From NCBI RefSeq assembly GCF_950295315.1, contig NC_080168.1, positions 65,185,838-65,249,837 on the forward strand: 64,000 nucleotides of DNA. The letters are read 5' to 3'. This document shows positions 31,128 to 42,656 of this stretch, piece after piece. Below the pieces are notes generated by a model. The model worked only from the letters and a program-made list of their open reading frames with translations, did no database searches and was not told the origin of the DNA. The position numbers and the translations under genes are program-made. This DNA is from Erinaceus europaeus. Its lineage: Eukaryota > Chordata > Mammalia > Eulipotyphla > Erinaceidae. The first letter of the stretch is position 1, and the number at the start of each line of letters is the position of its first letter.

Positions 31128-32300
31128 ACAGAGACTCAGTCTTCTAGCACGGCAGCCCTGATTCAATGACTTACTCCTTTGATAACTTGAAGTGTGTTTG
31201 ATATTGAAGATTTCAGAAGACAAAGTAATCACCCTGTTCCCTGATGTATTAGAGCAAAGTCTTTGGCAGGCAACAGAAACCACAAGGGTGACAGCAGAGA
31301 TGTGAGAACTGGCTGGGACATAGGAGTGCTGCAGTTGTTCCAAGGACTCTGAAGAAGGGAGGCAGGAGAAGGTCGAAAAGAGATTGGGGCCCAGTGTCCT
31401 CTGCTGGAAGAAGGTGACAAGTTGGTGGAGGGTGGGTTTTTCAACACCTAGTAAGGGTGATAGGAAACTGCATACCTGTGACATCCACCTTCTAAGTCAA
31501 CATTTTCCCCCAATCCTGTGACTTTTTAAAGAAAAATAAAAACAGTAAAATGTAGCTATTTGGTGTGGGGAGGGGATGATGAAATATTTCCTAATTGAAG
31601 GACAGTAGTTTTAGTGATTCACAGGGCAGACTCCAAAGTCCCTCACTCTATGTCTTGGATCCAAAAGCCTGGTTCTACAGTTTACTGGCTGTAATTGGAG
31701 GGACGAAGTCAAACTCCAATCCAGCCAGGCCTTTCTCAGGAGGATACTCCTGCAGCTGGCAGAACTGGTGAGACAACCCCCCAACTGCTCTGCACTTTGC
31801 CAGAGCTCTGCAAGCTTCTGGACCCTGGCTTTCCCTCCTTGCTTCAGTGTCCTCTTTCATTCTGCCCCACCCATCTAGCTTCCCATTCATGAAGGTCTGG
31901 GTCCCTGGCCTTCACCTAGAGCACCAAGCAGCCCCACTCACAGGGAAACCACCAGCATTTTGTTCTGGGCAGCAGCTAAGTGTTTTTCCCCTGAAAGTTG
32001 TGGTCACAGGCATCTGGTAGTGGCATGGGTGATGATGGGCTTATTTTGTCTGCACTGTCAGAGCCTGCCCTCAGCTTGCACTGCTCTGGGGAGACCTCCT
32101 CCTGCAGCCCACTGCCTCTCTCCACCTTCCCCGAGGCCTGCAGAAACAGTCAGCATCTCCCAAGTCCCTGCTGGCCTTTGCCTGTTCCAACATGGATCCC
32201 ATAAACTCCCACTAAGCAATGATGCTCAAAGCCATTGCATCTATAATTGTTTCAAGTGACATGCACAGTTGTCTGTACTGGGAAGTCAGTTAGAGGTAGT
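31124..32300. other. Unique sequence
   Basis: About 1.2 kb, moderate GC. Frames of up to 100 codons without known motifs, except that the 178-codon minus frame 31484-30948 runs through the CA tract and is not a gene. Confidence 0.4.
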
Positions 32301-33003
32301 CATTTAAAGTATGGTCCTTCCAGAGTCCTTTAACAAGTGCAGATGGACTACCTTGTGATCCAGCAATGCCTCTCCCAGGCATATATCCAAAGGACATGAG
32401 AGGATGTACATACTAACTCAAAAGGACATGTGCATCCTGTGTTCATAGCCGCAACATTTACAACAACAAAATTCCCACCCACAGATGACTGAATAAAGAC
32501 ATCATAGGGTATATATTCACTGGAATAATAGTATGCAATACAAAGATGACTTTCTAGTGTTTAGGACCAAAATGAATGAACCGGGGATTGGATGGTAGCA
32601 CACTGGGTTAAGTGCACATAGTACAAAGTATGAGGATCCCAGTTTGAGCCCCTGGGTTCCCACCTGCATGAGAGGTCACTTCATAAGCAATGAAGTAGGT
32701 CTGCAGGTGTTTCTCTTTCTCTCCTCCTCTCTGTCTTCCCCTCCTTTCTCGATTTCTCTCTGTCCTAACCAACAATAACAACAGCAGTAACAACAATAAC
32801 AGAAACAACAACAATGGAAAAAAGATGGCCACCAGGAGCAGTGGATTCATAGTGCAGGCACTGAGCCCTAGATATAACCCTAGATGCAAAAAAAAAAAAA
32901 TGGAACTAGGGGTGACTGTGATCAGCCAAAGAAGTGAAGAGATTAAGGACAATTACTGGGTGGTTTTGTTCATGTGTGGAATATAGATAACTAAAACAAA
33001 ATA
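32301..33003 (+). mobile_element. Older L1 ORF2 3' part, sense, split by a SINE
   Basis: ccttgtgatccagcaatgcc, then ggcatatatccaaaggacat and cctgtgttcatagccgcaac follow the sense-strand L1 ORF2 end (DPAIPLLGIYPK ... MFIAA). The L1 resumes after the SINE at 32902-33003 (ggaactaggggtgactgtga). Confidence 0.75.
32583..32901 (+). repeat. SINE-1 long form with 3' module, sense
   Basis: gggattggatggtagcacac, body gaggtcacttcataagcaat, spacer aacaataacaacagcagtaa, then the module ggccaccaggagcagtggat ... gatataaccctagatgcaaa, and a poly(A). A clear sense-strand example of the long form. Confidence 0.85.
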
Positions 33004-33007
33004 CATT

Positions 33008-33300
33008 TTTTTCTTTTTTCAAATTTCTTTATTGGTGGATTAATGGATTACAGTCAATAGTAAAATATAGTAGTGTGTACATGTATAACATTTCTCAGTT
33101 TTCCACATAACAATTCAACCCCCACCAGGTCCTCCTCTGATATTATGCTCTAGGACCTGAACCCTTCCCCCAACCCTAGTCTTTTACTTTAGTGCAATAT
33201 ACCAACTCCAGTCCAAGTTCTGCTTAGTGCTTTCTTTTCTGATCTTGTTTTTCAACTTCTGTCTATGAGTGAGATCATCCCATATTTATCCTTCTATTTC
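33008..33300 (-). mobile_element. L1 3' end
   Basis: aatttctttattggtggatt, tgtacatgtataacatttct, then ttagtgcaatataccaactc. It is a more diverged relative of the L1 tail at 5301. Confidence 0.8.
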
Positions 33301-33302
33301 TT

Positions 33303-33395
33303 TTTTTTTAATAATTTATTTCTTTATTGGGGAATTAATGTTTTACATTCAATAGTAAATACAGTAGTTTGTACATGCAAAATAAATTTTTAACA
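33303..33395 (-). mobile_element. Short L1 3' terminus
   Basis: tttctttattggggaattaa then aatagtaaatacagtagttt, truncated after about 90 bp. A head-to-tail neighbour of the L1 at 33008. Confidence 0.75.
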
Positions 33396-33504
33396 TCTTG
33401 AAAAAAAAACACATGACATGGTCCTTCCAAGAAGTTTGTTTTTTGGGGTTAGTCACACAACTGAAAAGTGTCTTGTAATAGGTTCCTGGATTTTCTTTTC
33501 TTCC

Positions 33505-33860
33505 TTTTTTTTTTTTTTTGGCCTCCAGGGTTATCACTGGGGTTCAGTGCACAACGAATCCACTGCTCCTGGAGGCTATTTTTTTCTTCACTTTTGCTGC
33601 CTTTGTTGTTTCATCATTGTTGTGATTATTATTGTTGTTGTCATTGATGGTGTTGTTGTTGGACAGGAGAGAGAGAAATAGAGAGAGAAGGGGAAGACAT
33701 AGAGGGGGAGAGAAAGATAGACACCTACAGACCTGCTTCACTGCTTGTGAAGTGACCTCCCTTGCAGGTGGGAACCCAGGGGCTCAAACCGGGATCCTTA
33801 CACCCCGTCCTTGGCTTCGCACCACATGCACTTAACCCACTGCACTACTGCTCGACCCCT
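33505..33860 (-). repeat. SINE-1 long form with 3' module, antisense
   Basis: Poly(T), module gcctccagggttatcactgg ... gctcctggaggc, spacer tgttgtttcatcattgttgt, body, reversed B box ggctcaaaccgggatc and reversed A box cactgcactactgctcgacc. Confidence 0.85.
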
Positions 33861-33861
33861 T

Positions 33862-34540
33862 TCTTTTTTTTTTTTTTTTAGTTTAATAATGATCAATAAG
33901 AACACATGATAAGAGGGGCACAATTCCACACAATTCCCACCACAAGAGTTCTGCATCCCATCTCCTTCATCGGAAGCTTTCCTATTCTATATTCCTCTGG
34001 GAGTATGGGCCCAGGATCATTATGGGTAGCAGAAGGTGGAAGGTCTGACTTCTGCAATTGCTTCTCTTCTGGACGTAGGCATTGGCAGGTGAATCCATAC
34101 CCCCAGCCTGTTTCTATCTTTCCCTAGTGGGGCAATGCTTTGGGGAGGTGAGGTTCCAGGACATATTGGTAAGGTTGTCTGTCCAGGGAGGTCAGGTTGG
34201 CATCATGGTAGCATCTGCAACTTGGTGGCTGAAAAGCATTAAGATATAAAGCAGATAAAATTTTTTTTCAAAATTTTATTTATTTATTTATTCCCCTTTT
34301 GTTGCCCTTGTTGTTTTATTGTTGTAGTTATTATCGATGTCATTGTTGTTGGATAGGACAGAGAGAAATGGAGAAAAGAGGGGAAGACAGAGAAGAGGAG
34401 AGAAAGACAGACACCTGCAGACCTGCTTCACCGCCTGTGAAGCGACTCCCCTGCAGGTGGGGAGCCGGGGGCTCAAACCTGGATCCTTTTGCCAGTCCTT
34501 GAGTTAAAATTTTTTAATGATCAGGTTCTTGGATTTTCTA
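33862..34540 (-). mobile_element. Unclassified poly(A) retroposon, copy 1
   Basis: Poly(T) then tagtttaataatgatcaata, cacaattcccaccacaagag, ttctgcaattgcttctcttc, gtaggcattggcaggtgaat and aaaagcattaagatataaag. The same order recurs at 41540, 47432 and (3' end only) 60640. The 34263-34503 part is a SINE insertion, after which aatttttt-aatgatcaggttctt resumes. It could be a divergent L1/HAL1 3' region; I cannot assign it. Confidence 0.65.
34263..34503 (-). repeat. SINE-1 short form, antisense, 5'-truncated
   Basis: tttatttatttattcccctt, ttgttgcccttgttgtttta, body, then ends at gatccttttgccagtccttg without the A box. A taaaatttttt-like stretch on both sides (34255 and 34505) is the probable TSD. 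Confidence 0.8.
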
Positions 34541-35074
34541 ATCCTGGGGGAAGGTTCCCCATACTGGCTTACAGGAGATTGATTGTACCAGCTACTGGGT
34601 GGTGGACATTCCTTCTCAGCATTCAAACTGCTTTCTGTACTTAGGAGTCTAAGAGCTTTCTGTCCAGAAAAAGTATCTTAGAGAAGGTGTGGTTCCCAGG
34701 AGATAAGTGGAGGTTGTGGCGATAAGGAAGGGAGTGGATGGAGCTGGTCTGCCTGGCACCAGAGGGGGAAATGACAATTAGGCAGGTTGTATAGTCACTG
34801 GTTCCAGCACACAAGTGGACACTCACCAGAGCTGTGTCAGTGAAGTGGCGGGTATTTCATGGAGAGGGAGAGCGGATAGAAGTCAGAAAGTCAAGGTTTT
34901 AATCACTGCAGACTCCTGTCAGCACCCTGAGATAAGGAGAAAGTCAAGCTTTCCCTGAAGTCCCAGGCCTTTCTCAACCTCCATCAATTTTGACACCTGT
35001 GCCACCTCACCTTGCTTACATGATCATCTGCACACCAGGATTGAACATACACTAAATACTCCATGACAGAAAAA
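34541..35074. other. Unique sequence
   Basis: No feature supported. Confidence 0.35.
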
Positions 35075-35235
35075 AATGGAGATAGTTCAGCTGGTAGAGT
35101 GTTTCCTTGCTGTACACAAGGCCTTGGGTTAGTTTGAGCACCACATGGGAGCATCCTGAAGGGCACTGGGGATTCCATGGGGATGCAGCAGTGCTGTGAT
35201 GTCTCATCTCTCCAGTAGATCCCCACATATATCTC
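35075..35235 (+). repeat. SINE-3 type, sense
   Basis: gagatagttcagctggtaga, aaggccttgggttagtttga, gcaccacatgggagcatcct, ctgtgatgtctcatctctcc. The B box has small insertions. Confidence 0.7.
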
Positions 35236-35732
35236 GTGGACACATTGGTAACAGTATGATGATGCAGCTAAGAAAGTTGGCTGCCTTTCAAATTGGGATA
35301 TGGCTGCTTACCTAGCTTGTACTGGCCCAGCAGCTCTCTGTTTCTCATCAACAGTGCAAAAATAATCTCACACGGCCTGCTTGGAGGCATTTAATGACTA
35401 GGTTGTCGAAAAGTCATGGCACATTTTTGCACAAAAAAATACATCACGACTGCCCACAATCCAATAGAACAGGAAAAGAGTTTCAGAGACCCTTAGGTGT
35501 TTAAAGTCTCTCCACATCTTTCTGGTTTTCTTGGGATCAGCCCTTGCAGAGAAGCAGGGAAAATAGAGTTTGGAGTACCACCCCTTCACTAAAATGCCCA
35601 GCACTGTGGACACAGGTGGCGGTCACAGGGGGAAAGGAATGGAGGAAGAGAAGGAAGTGCTGCCAGGAGGACCTGTGGGAGTCCCAGGAGGTGGCAGAGC
35701 TGAACTGGGATTCGTCTTCCTTGGAGAAGTTT
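35236..35732. other. Unique sequence
   Basis: No recognised repeat. Overlapping plus frames from 35544 and 35570 run into the L1 at 35733 and are not credible genes. Confidence 0.35.
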
Positions 35733-36136
35733 CTTCAGATCTTTGCCCACCTTTTCATTGGGTGGCTTGGTTTTTATTGGGTTGCTTTGTTGTTAAGCTG
35801 TATGCTTTCTTTGTACAATTTAAATATCAACCCTTGTCAGATGTCTAATGTGCAAATATCTTCTTCCATTGACTGGGTTGCCTTTTGATTTGCATATTAG
35901 TCTTTTCAGTATGTAAACATCTCCTTATTTTGATGTAGTCCCACTTGTTTATCCTGGCTTTAGTTTCCACTGCTTGTGGAATTGAGTCTCCAAATATATC
36001 TCTGGATTCAAGCTCCTGGATTGTATCACCTTATGTCTTCTAACCATTTTATGGTTTGGTTATAACATACAAATTTTTAATCCACTATGAGTTAATTGTG
36101 TGTGTGTGTGTGTGTGTGTGTGCATGTGTGTGTGTG

Positions 36137-36181
<45 letters not shown>

Positions 36182-37085
36182 TGTTAAGTGGTAGCCTAGT
36201 CTTGATTTTTTTCACACGTGGCTGTCCACTTTTCCCAGGGTCACTTGTGAAGGAGACCTTCTGTTTTTCACTGTGAGGGTTTGATCAGATGTTCACATAT
36301 GCACATATTTATCTCAGGTCTCTCTGGACTGTAACAGTGCTCTGAGTGCCTGTTTGTGTTTCATTGCCATGTGTTTTAATTACTATTACTATTACTATTT
36401 GTAGTGTGGTTTCAAGTCAGGGAATGTGTTGCCTCTACCTTTTTTCTTTTTTCTCAGGATTGTTTTGACTATCTGTGGTCTTTTGTGGTTCCACAAAAAC
36501 TTTGGAATTCCTTGTTCTTATTGCTTGATGCCTGCTATTGGGGTTTTGATAGGGCTTCATTGATTCTGTAGATTTCTTTAGGTAAGATGACTATTTCAGC
36601 AGTGTTTATTCTTCAGCCAATGAACATGGAATTCCCTTGCATTTATTTGTGTCTTTTATTTCTTTTAACAATATCTTATGGTTTTCCACTGTAAAAATAT
36701 TTTACCACTTTTGCTAGATTTATCCCAAAGTATTTTATCTTTTTGGTGCAGTTGTAAATAGGATTGCCTCCTTGATTTTTCTTTCTTTACTCTTTATATA
36801 GAAATGGTACCAAAAAATTAAAAAAAGAAATGGCACAGATATTATATGTGATACATATGACAAAGCAACTAAAACTATACAATGAACAAAAAGAATATGT
36901 ATAATCGATTTGGCAGTCTGCTTCTTTGCTGAATTTGTTGATGGCTTCTAATAGTTTGGTGAAGAGTCTTTGGAGTTTTCTCTGTATATTTTCACATCAT
37001 CTGTGAATTGCAATATTTTATCTTCCAATTTTAAGTCCTTCTAGATTGTATTCTTTCTGGAGTGCTCTGCGTAGGGTTAGGGTTA
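35733..37085 (-). mobile_element. Ancient L1, antisense
   Basis: Follows reversed L1 ORF2 order: tttgcccaccttttcattgg, cccttgtcagatgtctaatg, tgatgtagtcccacttgttt, ttttgactatctgtggtctt, tttgctagatttatcccaaa, ttctttgctgaatttgttga. A roughly 85-bp A-rich insertion lies near 36822-36905. Heavily decayed. Confidence 0.75.
36098..36182. repeat. Compound (GT)n(GA)n microsatellite
   Basis: GT units with GC/AT interruptions, then (GA)n at the right edge, sitting inside the ancient L1. Confidence 0.95.
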
Positions 37086-39464
37086 TCTTTCAAAGATAAT
37101 TTCCACTTTGCCTTCAGCACCCCTCCTGTGAAATTAACTTTTGGCTAAAGTCACATTGTAAGATCACACATTTTGTAGTCCCCTACAGAGGAAAAAAAGG
37201 AATCAATCAACAAGCAGAGACAGGAGTCAACAAGAGACCCATCAAGGGAATATAAAAATTGAGAGAGCCCCCAAGAGTATGACCCTATGCTGGAACCTCA
37301 TCATTTGGGGTTAGTTCTAAACAAAGAATGTGAAGAGGCTTCACTTTTGTGATTGAGATTTCTCAATACTAAAAGGAAAGAAGCCAATATTCTCAGAACC
37401 CAGCGTGCACTCAATGAGGATATGCCAGCCAGCCTTCCCATTGAGAGAGCCACCATTTTTGTTTGTGATGGCAGAGGCACAGAAAACTGTGATGAGCTGG
37501 GATCCTTTTAGCAGGCAGCTGGCATCAGAGACAGGATCATCTACCCAGAAATCTGCCTTCCTGGTGTGGTAGCCTGGGACATTAGCCAGGAGTGAGTCTG
37601 GCCCAGAACCTTCTTTTCTGAATTCTTCCGGAGAGCAAGGAAGAGAAAGATGGAGACAGCTTCCTGTTTTGTGAATTAAATTAAAAACATCTACTTTCAG
37701 AGGTTGAAAAGCCTTCGATAAGTGCAAAGCTCTAACTGTATGGCTAGAAAGTTAGTGATTTGGTGGATGTAAAAACATACACACAAAATTTTTTTTAAAA
37801 CTTTGTAAAGGGAGTTGAGCCCTTATGGTTCTGAAGCCAGGAACACACAGACACAGCTTACCTTCTCTGTCTGGCACCCTCCTCTTGCTGACAGGAAGTT
37901 TGGTGTGCCCAGTGAGACTCTGAAGAGAGGTCTGAGTTTGATTAACTGTGTCAGTATAAATAACTTCCTCAGAGAATCTTAGGCCGTGGAGAGGTGCCTG
38001 CATGCTATCGAGCTCTGTTGGGTGACTGGCTAAACAGTTCTTCAGAGAGGAGATGCTAGCAGATCATAACTCTTCCAACCTATGGCAGTCACTGTGTTTT
38101 TTTGTTTGTTTTTGGTTTTTTTTAGGGGGTGGGGCACAATAATATTCCTAAAATTTGCATTTTGCTCACTTTTCAGTTGATATTTCTGTGGATTGAGAAG
38201 TATCCAGTCCACTCTGATAGGTGGCTGACTCCCTGCTTTTAAGTGACTAAGCAGAGAGAATTAATTGGGAGGGCCTCAAAGAACAGTGAGGGGCCTAATG
38301 ATTACAGAGGGCTCAGCCATAGAGAAAAGACAATAGGCCCTAATATAATGCCTCCCAGCTGATGCATTTCTTCAAGTCCCCCCAGATGAGGTGAGAGAGA
38401 CTGCCACTTGGTGAGCAACCACCCCACCCATGGTGAGTGCAGCTACTGGAAATGGGATCTTTCATGGTTGGTGCTTGCCAGTTGGTGGATGCAGTGGAGT
38501 GGAAAACCAAATGGCAGTGAACGTTCTCTCCCTCCTCATGCAGACCAAAGGGTAGGGGGAAAGTCTAATCTTTCTTTAATCTTTCCTGTGTTAATTGGGA
38601 TGGCTGAACTCCATCCCGAAGCCATTTCCTGTGAGTCACACTTCTCCTTTAAGTCCCGACTCAAGTTTGTTGAAACTGTAATGGTAGTAGGCATTATCAT
38701 GTCACAGGGCACCACATTACAGCTCACTTGCCTTTCATGATGCATGGTTCACAAAGCAAAATCAATTCTGAGAAACCCGTGGTGTGGGTTCTAATTGGTA
38801 TATTAGTATATACTTCCAGGAGAAGAAAGTGTTCCAGTTGTACTAGACTGCACTGGCAATCCAGTACGCTTCCTCTTCACCTCCTTATGGTGCCATTAAT
38901 GATGTGAGATATTCCTTTTATGTTGGATTTTCAACCTCCTTTCTGCAGAAGGGAACTTTCTGCACTATCATATGTCTCATGTCTGTGTGTTTTGGAGCAA
39001 AGTAACTTTGTCTGCATTGTTTTTTTTAATTAGCAATTCTCTAAGAATCATTTCTAGAACAGTCATCTTTCTGGCACCATGAGAATGGGGAAATCAAAGT
39101 GACTAAGAGTCCTCCTCCACCTCCTTTTGTTTTAGGTACTTAACCCCTCTAGCATGCCAGGTTTTTTGTTTGTTTGTTTGTTTTGGACAGTCCCTTTTGT
39201 TCTGGACCCTTCATAATTTCTACTCCTTTTTCCTCATCAAACTGTATCATATTTTCCTTTAGAAACAGTGACCAGAAAGAAACGAATAGAATTTCATTCC
39301 ACCACTTCAGACATTACTTGCAATTAAACTGTGATATGTAACTTCAGTCCAGAACTTCATGTGTAGCCAAATTGTCAGTCCAATGGAAGCCAACATGAAG
39401 TCTTCAGACAGGCAGGACTTCATGGCTTATCTTCCACAAGCCCTTTCTTAGATAGCTATGTGGG
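37086..39464. other. 2.4-kb repeat-poor block
   Basis: Longest repeat-poor stretch in the window. A tagggttagggtta (near 37075-37086) marks its left edge. There is a T/G-rich run at 38095-38140. Two sub-blocks (38215-38340, 38540-38745) are rich in homeodomain-like words. No exon supported; a 128-codon minus frame (37727-37341) has no known motif. Confidence 0.45.
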
Positions 39465-39735
39465 GTGGTGGTGTTGGACGATAGCATGCTTGGTAGTGTG
39501 TACAGTGTGCTCTGCACTAGATCTGAGTCTGCGCCCTCCCACCACCGTCACTGGGCAGCACTGCCTAAAGGAGAACTTCACTTGCAGGGAAGCAGTGCTG
39601 TGGTGTCTCTCCTCCACTCTGCCTTTCTCCCTCCCAGTCTCTCACCTTCTATCTTAAAAAAAAAAAAAAAAACTGTCCACAAGAGCAGTGAAACCACATA
39701 GGAACAGAGCCCCAGCAGCAATAACCCTATGGCTA
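39465..39735 (+). repeat. SINE-2-like with 3' module, diverged
   Basis: cttggtagtgtgtacagtgt (head), ggagaacttcacttgcaggg, gcagtgctgtggtgtctctc, A17 at about 39657, then the module remnant cacataggaacagagcccca and gcaataaccctatggc. Confidence 0.65.
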
Positions 39736-39929
39736 ATAATAATAACACTCGAAATCAAGCTCCTTGAACATGGGTGTTGATAAAATCAGGAAGGAGGCCA
39801 AGGAAAGCAAAGTATACCTTCCAGGGAACCACTGGGTTAAAGGCAGAGAAAGTGGTGTTTGTTCCAGATGTGTTGCTTTCCAGTAAATATTTATATAAAT
39901 AATGTTGATGTTTAAATCATTTCACAAGA

Positions 39930-40020
39930 CTGGAAGAGATAGCTCACTTAGTAGAATACACACTCACTCTAGAAAATCCAGATTCAGACAGAAGAGATCC
40001 CCTAGCTGAAGATGAAAAAA
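39930..40020 (+). repeat. SINE-3 head fragment
   Basis: agactggaagagatagctca then acttagtagaatacacactc, followed by an A-rich end. The rest of the element is missing. Confidence 0.5.
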
Positions 40021-40024
40021 ATCA

Positions 40025-40545
40025 AAGGTTCTGCTCTTATTCTTTCATGAGTTAGTCTTCTTTAGTGATCTATATCCCATATGAGTGAAGTCATCTAAAA
40101 ATTGTCTTTCACCTCTTTACTCAATTCACTTAGCACAATCATCTCCAGTTCCATCCATTTTGTCCCAAAGGATTCAATCTCAAAGGACCTGGTAGTGATG
40201 CACTCAATTGAGTGCATATATTACCATGTGCACGGACCATGTGTTCAAGCCATTGATTGATAAGCACCTGCAAGGGGGAAGGTTCGTGAGCATTGGGCCA
40301 GAGATGCAAGTGTCTCTTCTTCTTCTTCTTCTCCTTCTCTATCCCCTCCTCTCATTTCAATTTCAATTTCTCTCTGTCTCTAAAAAAAAAAAAAAAAAAG
40401 TCACCAAATGATACAATCTCATCTTTCTTAGCAACAGTATAGTATTCCATTGAGTATATCCCATAACTTCTGTATTGCCATCTGTTGATGGGCATTGAGG
40501 TTGCTTCCATATTTTTGCCATTGTGAATAGTATAGCTAGAATGAC
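40025..40545 (-). mobile_element. L1 3' segment, antisense, split by a SINE
   Basis: gtgatctatatcccatatga, cacaatcatctccagttcca, then after the SINE (40185-40400) tagtattccattgagtatat and ccatatttttgccattgtga, which reverse to the AALFTIAKIW and IYSMEYYTVAKKD type L1 C-terminus. It ends where the L1 switches strand at about 40545. Confidence 0.8.
40185..40400 (+). repeat. SINE-2 type, sense, with TSD
   Basis: gacctggtagtgatgcactc, catgtgttcaagccattgat (altered B box), cttcttcttcttcttctcc tract, A18 tail. gattcaatctca (40171) and gatacaatctca (40410) flank it as TSD. No 3' module. Confidence 0.8.
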
Positions 40546-40765
40546 CTGCATGGACAAAACAGGAAATACCAAGTGTTGAGGAGGATTCGGAGGACAGGAA
40601 CCTCTGATACACTGCTGCTGAGTATGCTAATGGTGCAGCCCCTGTGGAAGGATGAGGAGAGATTGTAAACAAATGAAAGTGGAACTACCACAGGATGCTG
40701 CAATGCCACCACTCCTAGGCTTAGATCCAGAGGACATGAAAACACTGCAAAGGGTCTGTGTGAGT
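40546..40765 (+). mobile_element. L1 segment, sense, inverted relative to its 3' part
   Basis: aggattcggaggacaggaac, tgatacactgctgctgagta, ggtgcagcccctgtggaagg, ctaggcttagatccagagga. This is the sense L1 ORF2 stretch ([18 protein letters not shown] ... PAIPLLGLDPEDMKTL) that lies immediately upstream of the part found antisense at 40025-40545. Confidence 0.8.
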
Positions 40766-41328
40766 ATTCTTACTCACAAGCAGCAGAATCCACCAGTAAC
40801 TTGTTCTTCTATCACTGCAGAGCTCACTGGGGGCCTGGGTCCCAGCAGCTCCTGCTTTCCTAGGCTTACAGTGAAGGCCATCTGGTGCCACATTCTGCCT
40901 CCCCCATGGACGAGTGTGGCTGGGCAGGGTGGTGAGGTCATCCAGGGCTGGTGGGCTTACTTGGAAGGGCCCGCCTGCTCTACCTCTGCTTTTCCAGCCT
41001 GGACCCCATGAGCTCACTGGCTTATCACCAGGGAACCCTCTTTGTCACCCAGGCGGGGTGAGGCCCAGCCCTGGAGGGGAAGGTGCAGAGGCCCTTTGAT
41101 CCAGGCAGCATTATGTAAGCTGTGGGTCTCTTATCACCACCAGGGTGGGTTGCCTCCAGCTGGCCAGGAAGGTAACAAATAGCTTTCAAGTGAAGTGCTT
41201 CATGTCAAAATCTGAAAGGATTTTAATTTTTCAGTGTGGTTCCTTATTAGGCTTTTTTTACTATTGTTTTTAACTTGGGGATATAACATTTTAGCATAGA
41301 ACACTGGACATCAAGTGAGACCTGAGGT
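40766..41328. other. Unique sequence, GC-rich patch
   Basis: About 40840-41180 is GC-rich with few CpGs. No exon signal that I can defend. Confidence 0.4.
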
Positions 41329-41478
41329 CTTGAGCTCAGTTCTTCTCCTTACCTACCTTCTTTTTCTTTTTCTTTTTCTTTTTTATTCCCCCTTGTCTTT
41401 TAAAAATCAATTTTCATTTTTAATGGGATTAATGATTGCCAGTAAATACAGTTGTTGATACACGGGTTGAATTTCTCG
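41329..41478. repeat. Local duplication, copy 1
   Basis: cttgagctcagttcttctcc, ttacctaccttc, ttgccagtaaatacagttgt. The same 145-150 bp occurs at 42508-42652. Its right half looks like an old L1 3' end (compare 28335), while its left half is not recognised. Confidence 0.7.
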
Positions 41479-41539
41479 GTTTTTTGCAAAACATCCTCAC
41501 TCCCATTCTCTCTCTCTGTCTCTCCCTCCCTCCCTCTCT

Positions 41540-42290
41540 TTTTATTTGATTTAATAATGGTCAGCAAGATTTTGGAATAAGAAGGATACAATTCCCACCA
41601 CCAGAATTCCATGTACTCTCCACTCCAGTGGAAGGGTCCCTAGTCTTTATCCATATGGCTTCTGTAATTGCTTCTCTGCTGGACATGGGCGTTGGTAGGT
41701 CAATCCATACTGCCAGTCTCAACTTTCTCAACTGGGACAGGGCTCTGGTGAGATGGGATTCCAGGACCAATTGGTGAGGTCATCTGCCAATGGGAGTCAG
41801 GTTGGCTTCATGGTAGCCTCTGTGATTTGTTGGCTAAAAAGCATTAAGATATAAAGCAGAGCAAATTGTTTAATGATCAGGAACCTAAAGTTAAGAATAG
41901 AGCAGATGAGATTTTGGGTCTTGATGTTGGAAGAAGCTAGGAAGTCTATTTTAGGTTTATTCCAAGGGGTCCATGACTTTACTAATTATTGCCTGAGCCC
42001 AACAACTAACATGCAGGTGGGCTAAAGGTATTGTCTGGGAAGATGGTGCCAGAGCAGAGACTAGGACTAAAGAGCTGGATCAGGGCAGAGAGTAGCTCCC
42101 AAATATGGGAAAAGTAGATTAATATTGTTAACTGTAAACCCCATTGATTTGACCCGGGGTCCATATCTATTCATATTTTGCACAGGATCCTGTATAATCT
42201 CTGCATGCCTGTCAGTCTGAACTCACCCCATTCTCTTAACTTCTCCCCTTACCTGTAAGATGAATGAGCTTGACCTCAGAGTTCTTTTCA
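41540..42290 (-). mobile_element. Unclassified poly(A) retroposon, longest copy
   Basis: tgatttaataatggtcagca, acaattcccaccaccagaat, ttctgtaattgcttctctgc, ggacatgggcgttggtaggt, aaaaagcattaagatataaa, tttaatgatcaggaacctaa, ttccaaggggtccatgactt. It extends about 400 bp beyond copy 1. No open frame with a known domain was seen on either strand. Confidence 0.65.
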
Positions 42291-42507
42291 TGGGACCGTG
42301 TAGCAATATATTAAGTCCATTTTATTTCTGTGTATTGTTCATATCCCCCTTCATCTTTTATAAGCAATGCCATCAGTAATCTTTAGTTTGGGTAAAAAAT
42401 AAAAGTGGAAAACTTATTTGTAAGATACTTCCCTCACAGACACCATTTCTGAATTACAAATATATGAGTCGGACAAAGGCTAGAAGAATACTTAAAAAAA
42501 ATAGTGA

Positions 42508-42652
42508 CTTGAGCTCAGTTCCTCTCCTTACTTACCTTCTTTTCTTCCTTCTTTTTTTATTACCCCTTGTATTTTTAAAATTAATTTTCATTTTTGTTGG
42601 GGTTAATGGTTGCCAGTAAATACAGTTGTTGATATATGGGTAAAATTTCCAC
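42508..42652. repeat. Local duplication, copy 2
   Basis: cttgagctcagttcctctcc, cttaccttcttttcttcc, tgccagtaaatacagttgtt. Partner of 41329-41478. Its right end is interrupted by the SINE at 42657. Confidence 0.7.
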
Positions 42653-42656
42653 TTTA

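Noticed and set aside
30948..31484. 178-codon minus-strand frame, the longest in the window
   Set aside because: Its middle is a translated (CA)n tract and one end lies in a SINE; no domain or conserved motif.
37072..37090. Telomere-like tagggttagggtta
   Set aside because: Only about two units; too short for an interstitial telomere repeat.
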